DNA from: Xenophilus azovorans DSM 13620
GTDB taxonomy: Bacteria > Pseudomonadota > Gammaproteobacteria > Burkholderiales > Burkholderiaceae_C
Length of the DNA stretch: 64,000 nucleotides
Assembly (NCBI RefSeq): GCF_000745855.1
Contig: NZ_JQKD01000019.1
Coordinates: 1 to 64,000 of the forward strand
Direction of reading: 5' to 3'
Shown piece by piece: positions 42,044-50,989 of the stretch (its first letter is position 1; every line of letters begins with the position of its first letter). A program made the translations under genes and the position numbers. The notes beneath the pieces are model-generated. The model did no database searches. It was not told the DNA's origin and worked only from the letters and a program-made list of their open reading frames with translations.

Positions 42044-42106
42044 AAGCATCACATCCATGCGGAAGTGCGACAGCCGCTCGACCCGCAAGGCACTGCTACC
42101 TAGACT
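42044..42106 (+). promoter_or_regulatory. GCATCAC-type site plus -10-like TAGACT before the seven-gene operon
   Basis: AAGCATCACATCCATGCGGAAGTG (42044-42067, shown here in two parts: GCATCAC, then TGCGGAAGTG) is followed 40 bases after GGAA by TAGACT (42101-42106). The same spacing between GGAA and TAGACT occurs before the MFS gene at 52577-52639. The ATG of the first gene is 21 bases after TAGACT, behind AGGAGA. Confidence 0.5.
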
Positions 42107-42126
42107 TCGTCCAGGAGACAACACCC

Positions 42127-43308
42127 ATGCTCAGGACTCGCATCACCGACCTGTTCGGAATCGAGGCGCCGATCTTTGCGTTCACTCACTGCCGTGAAAC
42201 CGTGGCGGCGGTCAGCCGGGCGGGCGGCATGGGCATCTATGGCGCTTCGACCTTCGCCCCGGAGCGCGTCGACGCCGACCTGGCGTGGATCACGGCCAAC
42301 GTTGAGGGCAAGCCTTTCGGTGTCGATCTCATGATGCCGCAGAAGTCCGAAGGCAAGGGCACGACGACGGACGCCCGCGAGTTGGAGGCCGCCCTGCAGA
42401 TGGCCATTCCGCAGGCCCATCGCGAGTTCACCCGTACGTTGCTGGAGCAGTTCCAGGTTCCCGGCCTCGACACCGCGCCGCCCGTGGAGGACGACGGCCG
42501 CCCCGGCGGTCGCGGCTGGCGCCACTCCTGGTACGAGTTCAAGCTCGGCGCGGTCGAGACCGGCGCCCGGCTGCAGCTCGAGGCCGCCTTGCGGCACCCG
42601 ATCGCCTTCCTGGTCACGGCGCTCGGCACGCCGCCGCCCGACGTCCGCGAGCTTGCACGATCCCGCGGCATGAAGCTCGGTGCGCTGGTCGGCAGCGCCA
42701 AGCATGCCCGTCAGCACATCGACGCCGGGGTCGACGTCATCATCGCGCAAGGCACCGAAGCGGCCGCGCATACCGGCGAGATCTCCACCCTGGTGCTGGT
42801 TCCGGAGATCGCGAAGGCGGTGGCACCCGTTCCCGTGCTCGCCGCGGGCGGCATCGGCACCGGCGAGCAGCTGGCGGCGGCGCTGGCGCTCGGCGCCGAA
42901 GGTGCGTGGACCGGCTCGATCTGGCTGGCATGCGCCGAAAGCGACGAGCCGCCGGAGGTCGTCGAGCGGATGCTCGCTGCACGCTCGTCGGACACGCTGC
43001 GCTCGCGCTGCCGCACCGGCAAGCCCCTGCGCCAGCTGAAGTCGCCGTGGAGCGCCGCCTGGGAGGAGCCCTCGTCGCCCGGCATGCTGGCGATGCCCAC
43101 CCAGCACATCCTGACCGCGGAAGCGGAGGAGCGCATCCAGCGGCACCGGCGCGCCGACCTCACCACCATCCCGGTGGGGCAGATCGTGGGTGCCATGAAC
43201 AGCGTGCGCCCCGCCGCCGAGATCGTGCGCGAGCTGGTGGCGGACTGCGAAGCAACGATAGCGGGCATGGGGCGATTCATGCCCCTCTCAACGAAGGAGC
43301 AAGGATGA
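42127..43308 (+). CDS. nitronate monooxygenase/2-nitropropane dioxygenase family flavoprotein
   Basis: A 393-residue FMN TIM-barrel protein of the NMO/IMPDH-like group: APIFAFTHCRETVAAVSRAGG at the start, DLMMPQKSEG, IIAQGTEAAAHTGEISTLVLVPE as the phosphate/FMN region, and VLAAGGIGTGEQLAAALALGA. The usual NMO motif II is altered and there is an insert near residues 90-140, so the true substrate may not be a nitronate; related proteins act as enoyl reductases. It is the first gene of a plus-strand operon of seven; its stop overlaps the SDR start as ATGA. Confidence 0.85.
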   Translation: MLRTRITDLFGIEAPIFAFTHCRETVAAVSRAGGMGIYGASTFAPERVDADLAWITANVEGKPFGVDLMMPQKSEGKGTTTDARELEAALQMAIPQAHREFTRTLLEQFQVPGLDTAPPVEDDGRPGGRGWRHSWYEFKLGAVETGARLQLEAALRHPIAFLVTALGTPPPDVRELARSRGMKLGALVGSAKHARQHIDAGVDVIIAQGTEAAAHTGEISTLVLVPEIAKAVAPVPVLAAGGIGTGEQLAAALALGAEGAWTGSIWLACAESDEPPEVVERMLAARSSDTLRSRCRTGKPLRQLKSPWSAAWEEPSSPGMLAMPTQHILTAEAEERIQRHRRADLTTIPVGQIVGAMNSVRPAAEIVRELVADCEATIAGMGRFMPLSTKEQG

Positions 43309-44042
43309 CATTGGAAAACAGGCGCCTGGTGGTGACGGGCGGCGCGCGTGGCATCGGCCGCGCCACGGTCGAGGCATTCCTGCGCCAGGGCGCGAAGGTT
43401 GCCGTTTTCGACATCGACGCCGAGGGCATGCGGGACCTCGCGAAACCGCAGCAGTGCTGGACGATGGAATGCGACGTGCGCGACGAGCAGCAGGTGCTGC
43501 AGCGCATGCGCGATGCGGCGGAGGCCATGGGCGGCGTCGACGGCGTCGTCAACTCCGCCGGCGTGGCGAACGGACTGCCCTTCGAGGACACGGACTATGC
43601 CTCGTGGAAGGCGCAGATCGAGACCAACCTGAACGGCACCTTCCTCGTCTGCAAGGCCGCGACGCCCTGGATGCGCCAGGCCGGCGGTGGATCCATCGTG
43701 AACATCGCCTCGGCGCAGGCCCTGCTGCCGACCGGCAGCAGTTGCAGCTACACCGCCTCCAAGGGCGGCGTGGTCGCCTTCACCAAGACGATCGCCTTCG
43801 AACTCGCCGCCAAGGGCATCCGCGCCAACGTGGTTTGCCCCGGGACCACCGACACGCCGATGGTGCGGGCCTTGCTGGAAAAGAGCCCGGACGCGGTGAA
43901 CCGCAACCTCGCCGCCGTTCCCATGGGCCGGCTCGCGAAGGCGGAGGAGATCGCCGACATGATCGTGTTCCTCTCCGGGCCGGCTTCCGCGTTCGTCACC
44001 GGCACTTCCATTCCCGTCGATGGCGGCCGTACCCGGCACTGA
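43305..44042 (+). CDS. short-chain dehydrogenase/reductase
   Basis: A 245-residue classical SDR. Coenzyme motif TGGARGIGR begins near residue 11, and NSAGVANG is near 85. The catalytic Ser is in NIASAQALLP, and Tyr/Lys are in SYTASKGG near 150-154. The C-terminus GTSIPVDGGRTRH is typical. It oxidises or reduces a hydroxyl/keto group with NAD(P). Translation is coupled to the NMO-like gene by ATGA, and 49 bases separate it from the FMN oxidase gene. Confidence 0.93.
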   Translation: MTLENRRLVVTGGARGIGRATVEAFLRQGAKVAVFDIDAEGMRDLAKPQQCWTMECDVRDEQQVLQRMRDAAEAMGGVDGVVNSAGVANGLPFEDTDYASWKAQIETNLNGTFLVCKAATPWMRQAGGGSIVNIASAQALLPTGSSCSYTASKGGVVAFTKTIAFELAAKGIRANVVCPGTTDTPMVRALLEKSPDAVNRNLAAVPMGRLAKAEEIADMIVFLSGPASAFVTGTSIPVDGGRTRH

Positions 44043-44091
44043 GCCGCAGGGCGCGACGCGCGCGCCCCTGCGCTGGAAGGAAGGCGAAGCC

Positions 44092-45249
44092 ATGACCGGC
44101 GGCGCCACGGGGCACGCCGTCAGCATTGGCGACCTGCGCGAGCTGGCGCGGCGTCGCCTGCCGCGCGTCATCTACGGCGTGCTGGAAGGCGCGAGCGAGG
44201 ACGAGCGGCTGCTGGCGCTCACCTATGAGCGGCTGCGCGCGTGGTCGCTGGTGCCCCGGCGGCTGCGCGACGTCTCCGTGCGGACGCAAGCCACGGAGCT
44301 GTTCGGCCGCACCTGGTCGAGCTGCTTCGGCATCGCGCCCACCGGCACCATCGGCGTGCTGCGGCGCGACATCGAGTTTCACCTCGCCGATGCGGCGCGG
44401 CAGGCGAACATTCCCATCGGCGTCTCGGGCGCGAGCGCGCGCACCCACGAGGCGATCGCCGAACACGCGCCGGGGCAGGTCTGGTCGCAGCTCTATGCGG
44501 CGACGGACCCCGCCATCACCCGCAACCTGGTGGAGCGCGCCGAGGCCTTCGGTGCCGGCGCGCTGCTGTGGACGGTCGACCTCAATATCGCCGCCAAGAA
44601 CGATCGCCTGATCCGCGCCGGCTTCGGTGTGCCGCCGCGGCTGAGCCTCGGCGCGAAAGTCGAGGCGCTGCGGCATCCGGGCTGGCTGCTGGAATACCTG
44701 CGCGGGGGGATGGCGCGGCTGGATCAGTGGGCGCAGTACGCGCCCGCGGATGCCGACCCGATGGCGGTGCACCGCTTCTACCTGTCGCAGCGCAACGCCT
44801 GCCAGTCCTGGCGCGAACTGGAGCTGCTGCGCAAGCTGTGGAAGGGGCCGCTGATCGTCAAGGGCATCCTGCATGCGGACGATGCGGTGCGCGCCGCCGA
44901 GCTCGGGGCAGACGGCGTGGTGGTGTCGAACCACGGCGGCTTCGGCCTCGACCACGGCCCCGCGCCGATCGACATGCTGCCCGGCGTGGTCTCCGCCGCG
45001 GGGGAGAAGACCGTCGTGATGTACGAGGGCGGCATCCTGCGTGGCTCCGACATCGTGCTGGCGCGCTGCCTCGGCGCGCGCTTCTGCTTCGTGGGCCGCG
45101 CGACGCTGTACGGCGCCAGCGCGGGCGGCGCGACGGGAGCGCTGCGCGCGATCGACATCCTGAAGGACGAGATCGATCGCACCATCGGCCACCTCGGCTG
45201 CCCCGATGCGCGCGACCTCGGCCCCGGCTACGTGCGGGCTCCGGCCTGA
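44092..45249 (+). CDS. FMN-dependent alpha-hydroxy-acid oxidase family protein, atypical active site
   Basis: A 385-residue FMN TIM-barrel enzyme of the glycolate oxidase/lactate dehydrogenase family. FMN contacts IAPTGTIG, WSQLYAATD, LIVKGIL and GGILRGSDI are kept, and the base histidine is in VVVSNHGG. The two residues that normally bind the substrate carboxylate are not kept. The tyrosine of FDYIDGGAEDE becomes valine (YGVLEGASEDE), and the arginine of HGGRQLD becomes phenylalanine (HGGFGLD). It may thus oxidise a neutral or bulkier substrate. The start at 44092 follows GGAAGGCG. It is third in the operon, between the SDR and a Bug gene. Confidence 0.87.
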   Translation: MTGGATGHAVSIGDLRELARRRLPRVIYGVLEGASEDERLLALTYERLRAWSLVPRRLRDVSVRTQATELFGRTWSSCFGIAPTGTIGVLRRDIEFHLADAARQANIPIGVSGASARTHEAIAEHAPGQVWSQLYAATDPAITRNLVERAEAFGAGALLWTVDLNIAAKNDRLIRAGFGVPPRLSLGAKVEALRHPGWLLEYLRGGMARLDQWAQYAPADADPMAVHRFYLSQRNACQSWRELELLRKLWKGPLIVKGILHADDAVRAAELGADGVVVSNHGGFGLDHGPAPIDMLPGVVSAAGEKTVVMYEGGILRGSDIVLARCLGARFCFVGRATLYGASAGGATGALRAIDILKDEIDRTIGHLGCPDARDLGPGYVRAPA

Positions 45250-45281
45250 GATTTTCTTTTCGCAAATTGAAGGAGACAGCC

Positions 45282-46286
45282 ATGCGTCCCCCTCCCGACG
45301 GCATCCGCCGCAAGCTGCTCGCCGCCGGCGCGGCCGTGCTGGCGCTTGCCGCAACCGCCGGCGGCCCGGCCCTGGCCCAGTCCGACTGGCCCAAGGCGAA
45401 GCACATCACCATGGTGATGCCGTATCCGCCCGGAGGCCCCTCGGACGGACTGGTGCGTGTCTACATCGAGAAGCTCAGTGCGCGCCTGGGCACGCCCGTC
45501 GTGGTCGACTACCGCTCCGGCGCCAACACGCTGGTGGCCAGCAAGTACGTGATGGGGCTGCCAGCCGACGGCTATACCTTCTACGTCACGTCCAATGCGA
45601 TGCACCAGGGCCCGCTGTTCTTCCCGAAGCAGTTCAACTACGAGCCTTTCGACACGTTCACGCCCATCGGCATGATGAGCATGAATCCGCTGGTGCTGGT
45701 GGTGAACGCGAACGTGCCGGCGAAGAGCGTGGCCGAACTGGTCGCGTTCGCGAAGTCTCAACCCCAGCCGCTGAGTTTCGCCACCTCCGGCGTCGGATCG
45801 CCGGACCACCTGTCCGGGGAACTGCTCGCCTACCGGGCCGGGATCACGTTCAACTTCATCCCCTACAAGGGCGGCGCACCGGCCACGCAGGACGTGGTCG
45901 CGGGCCAGGTGCAGGTGCGCATCGACACGATCACCAACTCCAAGCCGTTCTTCGAGAGCGGCAAGCTGCGCCCCCTCGGTGTCATGAACGGTCCCACCCC
46001 GCTGCTGCCCGGCGTGCCGGGGGTGCCGGACACCGTTGCGGGGGTCCGCGGCGAAGGCTTCTTCTATCTCGTCGCGCCCAAGGGCCTGCCGGCGCCCATC
46101 GCGCAACGGATGGCGAACGAAACCCGCGAGATCCTTGCCATGCCCGACGTGCAGGCACGGGTCCGCGCCCTCGGTCTCGACCCCATGACGTCCAGTTCGC
46201 CGAAGGAACTCGTCGACTTCCTGCGCAAGGACTATGAAACCTGGAAGGAAGTCCTGCGGGTGACGGGCCTGAAGCTCGAGGAGTAG
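45282..46286 (+). CDS. Bug-family periplasmic solute-binding protein
   Basis: A 334-residue Bug receptor with a basic N-terminus and signal peptide ending ALAQS. The ligand loop is PYPPGGPSDGLVRVYI; the last part reads GLVR rather than the common xxAR. Second-domain blocks are FATSGVGSPDHLSGELL and FIPYKGGAPATQDV. GGAGA precedes the start. It sits in the middle of the seven-gene operon and probably binds the compound that the surrounding oxidoreductases process. It is among the more divergent of the nine Bug proteins here. Confidence 0.9.
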   Translation: MRPPPDGIRRKLLAAGAAVLALAATAGGPALAQSDWPKAKHITMVMPYPPGGPSDGLVRVYIEKLSARLGTPVVVDYRSGANTLVASKYVMGLPADGYTFYVTSNAMHQGPLFFPKQFNYEPFDTFTPIGMMSMNPLVLVVNANVPAKSVAELVAFAKSQPQPLSFATSGVGSPDHLSGELLAYRAGITFNFIPYKGGAPATQDVVAGQVQVRIDTITNSKPFFESGKLRPLGVMNGPTPLLPGVPGVPDTVAGVRGEGFFYLVAPKGLPAPIAQRMANETREILAMPDVQARVRALGLDPMTSSSPKELVDFLRKDYETWKEVLRVTGLKLEE

Positions 46287-46344
46287 CGGGGGTGTCGCAC
46301 GACGACGGCCATCCGGACATGCTGCCTGCTCACAGGAGGCTTCC

Positions 46345-47211
46345 GTGACGATCAAGACCCGCCGGCTCGCCAACGCACTGGGCGCGGCAGTCCTCGACGT
46401 GGATTTGTCGCAACCGATGGAGCCCGCCACCTTCCGCGCGATCCGGAAGGCGTGGGTCGAGCACCTGGTGCTCGTGTTCCCCGGCCAGCAGGACCTGACC
46501 CCCGAGCAGCACGTGGCCTTCTCGCGCCTGTTCGGGGAGCTCGATCGCAACGAGGCCACCCCGAGCTACCGCCTCTCCGGCTACGAGGAGGTCATCGCGA
46601 TCACCAACCGGCCGGCCAGCGACGGCAAGCCATCGCCGTCGAAGGATGTCGGCCGCAAGTGGCACTCGGACCTCGACTTCACCCTCCGCCCGACGATGGG
46701 CTCGCTGCTGTGGTGCGGCCAATTGCCGGAAGTCGGCGGCGACACCATGTTCGCCAACATGTACCAGGCGCTGGAGACACTGTCACCGGGACTGCGGCGC
46801 ACGCTCGAAGGCCTCGAGGCCGTGTATGACGTGATGGCCGGCGTGCGCGCCGAGGATGGCCGGGACGCGGCCGCGCTCGACGAGATGCGCGCCAACTCGC
46901 GGTCGGTGGCGCAGCCGGTGGTGCGCGTGCATCCCGAAAGCGGCCGGGCCTCGCTGTTCCTCAGCGAGCGCGCGGTGCGCTTCGAGGGCTGGACCGAGGA
47001 GGAGAGCCGGCCCCTGATCGAGCACTTGTGCCGGCACGCGACGCAGCCGGAACGGGTGTTTCGCAAGCAGTGGCAGCCCGGCGACCTCGTGATCTGGGAC
47101 AACCGCTGCACCGTGCACCAGGCGCTGGCGGACTACGACCGGTCGCAGATCCGCTACATGCGCCGCACGGCGGTGCTCGGGGAACCGTCCGGCCGCCTCG
47201 TGCAAGAGTGA
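46345..47211 (+). CDS. TauD/TfdA-family Fe(II)/2-oxoglutarate dioxygenase
   Basis: A 288-residue dioxygenase starting at GTG (46345) with AGGAGG upstream. The iron ligands are His and Asp in RKWHSDLDF and the distal His in NRCTVHQAL; the 2-oxoglutarate-binding Arg is in YMRRTAV. VLVFPGQQDLTPEQHVAFSRLFGEL is the N-terminal family block. It hydroxylates a substrate with decarboxylation of 2-oxoglutarate. Family members act on taurine, aryloxyacetates and other acids. A second TauD gene follows in the same operon after a cupin. Confidence 0.92.
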   Translation: MTIKTRRLANALGAAVLDVDLSQPMEPATFRAIRKAWVEHLVLVFPGQQDLTPEQHVAFSRLFGELDRNEATPSYRLSGYEEVIAITNRPASDGKPSPSKDVGRKWHSDLDFTLRPTMGSLLWCGQLPEVGGDTMFANMYQALETLSPGLRRTLEGLEAVYDVMAGVRAEDGRDAAALDEMRANSRSVAQPVVRVHPESGRASLFLSERAVRFEGWTEEESRPLIEHLCRHATQPERVFRKQWQPGDLVIWDNRCTVHQALADYDRSQIRYMRRTAVLGEPSGRLVQE

Positions 47212-47242
47212 AACCACCAGCGAACCCCACAGGAGAATCGCC

Positions 47243-48034
47243 ATGCTGCGCGTAGGTACGATCGAAGACGCCCTGGCCGGCAATCGCCGGCGCCATTTCG
47301 ACGTGGAGGGCGGCAAGTTCCGTGGCTACACGGACTTCATGTTCGAGTCGGAGCCGGGCCAGCCGCTCGGGCCCCAGGCCTTCCTGGTGCACCAGGCGCC
47401 CGACTGGGAGCTGCCGGTGCACTTCCACATGCAGTACCAGATGCAGGTCATCGTCGGCGGCGGCGGCATGCTCGGCAGGCACGCCGTCGGCCCCGGCAGC
47501 GTCCACTACGCGACACCGCAGTCGGCCTACGGGCCGCTGAAGGCGGGGCCGGAAGGGGTGGAGTACTTCACCCTCCGCGTGCTGACCGACAAGGGCGCCT
47601 GGTACATGCCCGAGTCCCGCCCGATGATGGAAATGGGCAAGCCGAAGAGCCAGGCGACGGGCGACCTGTCCTTCGGTGCAACGCCGGTTGCCGCCGCCAC
47701 GCTCATCGCCCTGCGCCCGGACGGCGCGGGAGCCTGGGCCTACCGCGCCGGAGCCGGCGAGACGGTGCGCTGCAGCGAGCCGACCAGTCCCGCGGGCCGC
47801 TTCCACGTCGTCCTGCGCGGGTCCTTCCGGCTCGGGGGCGATACGGTCCCTCGGCACGGCTGCGTGTACTGGAGCTTGCCGGACGAGCCGCCGGAGTTCG
47901 AGGCGGTGGAGGCCGGGAGCGAACTCGTCGTGGTCCAGTTCCCCGAGGTGGCGTTGCACAACGTGGTGGACCCGGAAGTGCTGGCGAAGGCGCCGCAGCA
48001 GGTGTCCGCAACCGCGTCCGCTGCCGGTAGATAG
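47243..48034 (+). CDS. cupin-fold protein between two TauD genes
   Basis: A 263-residue protein. The first half shows a cupin-like segment, ELPVHFHMQYQMQVIVGGGGMLG and PGSVHYATPQSAYGPLKAGPEG. The H-F-H pair followed by a distal H fits a mononuclear metal site. The second half repeats the pattern weakly (RFHVVLRGSFRLGG, PRHGCVYWSLPDEPPEF), suggesting a degenerate bicupin. Function is not assignable: dioxygenase, isomerase or binding protein. Gaps to its TauD neighbours are 31 and 16 bases. Confidence 0.7.
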   Translation: MLRVGTIEDALAGNRRRHFDVEGGKFRGYTDFMFESEPGQPLGPQAFLVHQAPDWELPVHFHMQYQMQVIVGGGGMLGRHAVGPGSVHYATPQSAYGPLKAGPEGVEYFTLRVLTDKGAWYMPESRPMMEMGKPKSQATGDLSFGATPVAAATLIALRPDGAGAWAYRAGAGETVRCSEPTSPAGRFHVVLRGSFRLGGDTVPRHGCVYWSLPDEPPEFEAVEAGSELVVVQFPEVALHNVVDPEVLAKAPQQVSATASAAGR

Positions 48035-48050
48035 CCTGAGCGAGAAATCG

Positions 48051-48968
48051 ATGATCACCGTGCAGTCCCTTGGCCGCACCTTCGTGGGGAGCGTCACCGG
48101 CGTGGCGCTGGAGACCATCACTCCCGAACAGTTCGCTCAGGTGGAAGCCGCGTTCCACCAGCATGCCGTGCTGGTGTTCCGGGGCCAGCGGCTGAGCGAC
48201 GAGGGGCAGCTGCGATTCAGCCGCATGTTCGGTCCCCTGCAGAAGCGCTCGAACTACGCCCGCGACCGCGAGCGGTTGACGTCCGACGAGATGATGGACA
48301 TTTCCAACATCGACGCCGACGGCAAGCTGTTCCCGCCCGACGCACGCCAAAGGGCGATGAACATGGGCGACCGGCTGTGGCATACCGACGGCACCTTCCA
48401 GCAGATCCCCTCGCTGATCTCGCTGCTCTACGCGCACGAAGTGGCGCCCGAGGGCGGCAACACCGAGTTCGCCGACATGCGCGCCGCCTACGATGCGCTC
48501 AGTCCCGAACGCAAGGCGGAGTACGAGCCGCTGGTGCTCGAGCACGACCTGTTCCGCTCGCGCGAGCAGGTGGGCTTCCAGGAATTCAATCCCGACGTTC
48601 GCGCCCTGAGGCCGCCCGCAAAGCAGGTCCTGGTGCGCAGGCACGAGCGCACCGGCCGCCGCTCGCTCTATCTCGCCTCCCATGCGACGCGCGTCGTCGG
48701 CCGCGGGCTCGAAGAAGGGCGCGCCCTGCTGCAGCAGCTGATCGAAGAGGCGACCCGCCCGGAGTTCGTGCATGCCCACCCGTGGCAGCCCGGCGACCTC
48801 GTCATGTGGGACAACCGCTGCACCATGCACCGCGCTCGCCCGTTCGACGACCTGCGGCACCGGCGGGTCATGCAGCGCACCACCGTGATCGACACCGAGA
48901 ACTCGGTCGACCGCGCGCTGCGCGAGGGCCGTTCGCTGCTGCTCGAAGAGGAGCTCAGTCGAGTCTGA
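48051..48968 (+). CDS. TauD/TfdA-family Fe(II)/2-oxoglutarate dioxygenase
   Basis: A 305-residue dioxygenase. Iron ligands are in RLWHTDGTFQQIP (His, Asp) and NRCTMHRARPFDD (His), with Arg in RRVMQRTTV. VLVFRGQRLSDEGQLRFSRMFGPL matches the family start. It resembles the third TauD at 59530-60417 (both have FxGQRLxxEGQLRFSR and a long insert after the first strand) more than its operon partner at 46345, so the two in this operon are not recent duplicates. It is the last gene of the operon; its end overlaps a Bug gene on the other strand by 14 bases. Confidence 0.92.
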   Translation: MITVQSLGRTFVGSVTGVALETITPEQFAQVEAAFHQHAVLVFRGQRLSDEGQLRFSRMFGPLQKRSNYARDRERLTSDEMMDISNIDADGKLFPPDARQRAMNMGDRLWHTDGTFQQIPSLISLLYAHEVAPEGGNTEFADMRAAYDALSPERKAEYEPLVLEHDLFRSREQVGFQEFNPDVRALRPPAKQVLVRRHERTGRRSLYLASHATRVVGRGLEEGRALLQQLIEEATRPEFVHAHPWQPGDLVMWDNRCTMHRARPFDDLRHRRVMQRTTVIDTENSVDRALREGRSLLLEEELSRV

Positions 48969-49959
48969 CCTTCGAGGCGGCGAGGACCTCCGACCACTTG
49001 CGGAAGCTGGCGTCGGCCCGCGCCGCCGCCTGTGCCGGCGTGCCGGTGGCGACGACGAGCCCGCTCGCCGCCATCTTCTGCACCAGCTCGGGCGCGGCGG
49101 CCACCTTCCGGATCTGGCGGTTCAGGGCCGTCACGATGGCGGGGTCGGTGCCGGTGCGGACCGCGAACCCGTGCCAGGAGGTCAGGGTCAGGTCGGGGAA
49201 TCCCTGCTGCGGCGCCGTTGCCACGTCGGGCAGCTGCCGCACGCGCTCGCTGCCGGCCACGGCGATCACTTTCATCTTGCCCTGGCGCGCGTAGTTCACA
49301 CCGGCCTGCACGGCCAGGAACGCGAAGTGGATCTGGCCGGCGAGGATGCCCTGCGTCTGGTCGCCGGTGCCCTTGTACGGCACGTGCACCGCATCGAACC
49401 GGCCCGCCATCTTCAGCATCTCGCCGGCCAGGTGGGTGCTGCTGCCGACGCCGTCGGATGCGAAGTTCAGCGTCCCGGCGGGCTGGCTGCGCGCGTAGGC
49501 GATGAACGCCTGCAGGTTGGAAGCGGGAACGTCGCTGCGGACGATCAGCACGATCGGGATGTCGACGATCGTGGTGATCGGCGCGAACTCCTTGCGCATG
49601 TCCACGGTGACGGGCCGGTTGGCGTGCTGGTTGACGAGCTGGGTCAGCACATACATGGACTCGGTCACGTAGTAGATCGTGTGGCCGTCGGCCGGCTGCG
49701 ACAGCACCGCCGTGGCGGCGATGACGCCGCCGGCGCCCGGCTTGTTGTCGACAACGACGGGCTGACCCATCTCGCGCGCCAGGCCGTCGGAGATCGAGCG
49801 GGCAAGCAGGTCGCTCGCACCGCCGGGGCCGTAGGGCACCACCATGCGCACGGGGCGTGCCGGATAGTCGGCGGCGATCGCCGGCCAGGAGGCGAGGGCG
49901 GGCATCGCCATGGCCAGCGCCGCGCGGGCAAGCGCGTGTCTGCGGGTGAGGGGGTCCAC
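48955..49959 (-). CDS. Bug-family periplasmic solute-binding protein, GTG start
   Basis: A 334-residue Bug receptor with loop PYGPGGASDLLARSIS and second-domain FASDGVGSSTHLAGEML. The GTG at 49959 is supported by GGAGA. The N-terminus has an RRHALARAALAMAMPAL export signal ending AIAAD. The N-terminal domain is rich in valine/isoleucine strands as usual. It is the downstream member of a pair of adjacent Bug genes (12-base gap) behind an acyl-CoA synthetase gene, and it converges with the TauD gene with 14 shared bases. Confidence 0.9.
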   Translation of the reverse strand: MDPLTRRHALARAALAMAMPALASWPAIAADYPARPVRMVVPYGPGGASDLLARSISDGLAREMGQPVVVDNKPGAGGVIAATAVLSQPADGHTIYYVTESMYVLTQLVNQHANRPVTVDMRKEFAPITTIVDIPIVLIVRSDVPASNLQAFIAYARSQPAGTLNFASDGVGSSTHLAGEMLKMAGRFDAVHVPYKGTGDQTQGILAGQIHFAFLAVQAGVNYARQGKMKVIAVAGSERVRQLPDVATAPQQGFPDLTLTSWHGFAVRTGTDPAIVTALNRQIRKVAAAPELVQKMAASGLVVATGTPAQAAARADASFRKWSEVLAASKVRLD

Positions 49960-49971
49960 GACGTGTCTCCT

Positions 49972-50967
49972 TCAGTCGAGCGAGATGTTGGCGTTGCGGG
50001 AGACGGCCACCCAGCGCGTGGTCTCGCGCCGGACCAGGTCGTCCATCTCGCGTGGTGAAGAGCCGGACGGCAGCAGCACCATGTCGTTGAGCCGCTGCTG
50101 CACGTCCGGCAGGCGCAAGGCGCGCAACGTGTGATCGGCGAGCACGTCCACCATTGCCTGTGGCGTGCCGGCCGGGGCGAAGAAGCCCGACCAGCCGGCA
50201 ACGACGAAGTCCTTGTAGCCCTCTTCCACCATCGTCGGCACATCGGGCAGCCAGTTGCCGCGCGTGCCCTGCGTGAAGGCCAGCGCGCGGAGCTTGCCGT
50301 CCTTGACGAACGGGATGACAGCGGTGGCGCCGATGATGGACATGTGGACTTGGCCACTCATGAGGTGTGGCACTGCGGGCTGCGTGGCGTAGGGGATGTG
50401 CACGACGTCCAGTCCGTGCTCCTGCTTGAACATCTCGAAGGCCACGTGCGTGAGCGTGGCGACGCCGTCCGACGAGTAGCTGTACTTGCCGGGATTCGCC
50501 TTCACCAGCGCCACCAGTTCGCGCACGTTGCTGACCGGCAGGGTGGGGCTCACCACCAGCAGCAGCGGGATGTCGATGATCTTGGCGATCGGGACGAAGT
50601 TCTTCTGCGGGTCCCAGCCGGGCTGGTGCTGCACGTTCTTGCGCATGTAGGGCGTGAGCGCCAGGGCGCCGACCCCGATCATGCCGATGGTGTAGCCGTC
50701 GGGCGCCGCGCGCGCCAGCTCCGCCGAGCCGATCATCCCGCCGGCGCCCGGCTTGTTGTCCACCACCACCGGCTGGCGCAGCGTCGCGCCCATTTTCTCG
50801 GCCAGCAGCCGGCAGGTGGGGTCGGCACTGCCCGCACCCGGCGGGAAGGGGCAGATCAGGCGGATCGGGCGCGTCGGGAACTCGGCGGCATGTGACGGCC
50901 ATTCGGCCAGGGAGGATGCTGCGGCCGCAGCGGTGCGGGCAAGGATCTGGCGCCGGGTGAAGGCCAT
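49972..50967 (-). CDS. Bug-family periplasmic solute-binding protein
   Basis: A 331-residue Bug receptor with a RRQILARTAAAAASSL export signal and loop PFPPGAGSADPTCRLLAE. This is two residues longer than usual in the loop, which normally reads xGGxxDxxAR. It is closely related to the Bug protein at 35522-36514. It follows the acyl-CoA synthetase gene by 22 bases and precedes a second Bug gene. The altered loop could change ligand preference. Confidence 0.9.
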   Translation of the reverse strand: MAFTRRQILARTAAAAASSLAEWPSHAAEFPTRPIRLICPFPPGAGSADPTCRLLAEKMGATLRQPVVVDNKPGAGGMIGSAELARAAPDGYTIGMIGVGALALTPYMRKNVQHQPGWDPQKNFVPIAKIIDIPLLLVVSPTLPVSNVRELVALVKANPGKYSYSSDGVATLTHVAFEMFKQEHGLDVVHIPYATQPAVPHLMSGQVHMSIIGATAVIPFVKDGKLRALAFTQGTRGNWLPDVPTMVEEGYKDFVVAGWSGFFAPAGTPQAMVDVLADHTLRALRLPDVQQRLNDMVLLPSGSSPREMDDLVRRETTRWVAVSRNANISLD

Positions 50968-50989
50968 GGCATTCTCCTGTCGGCAAGGT

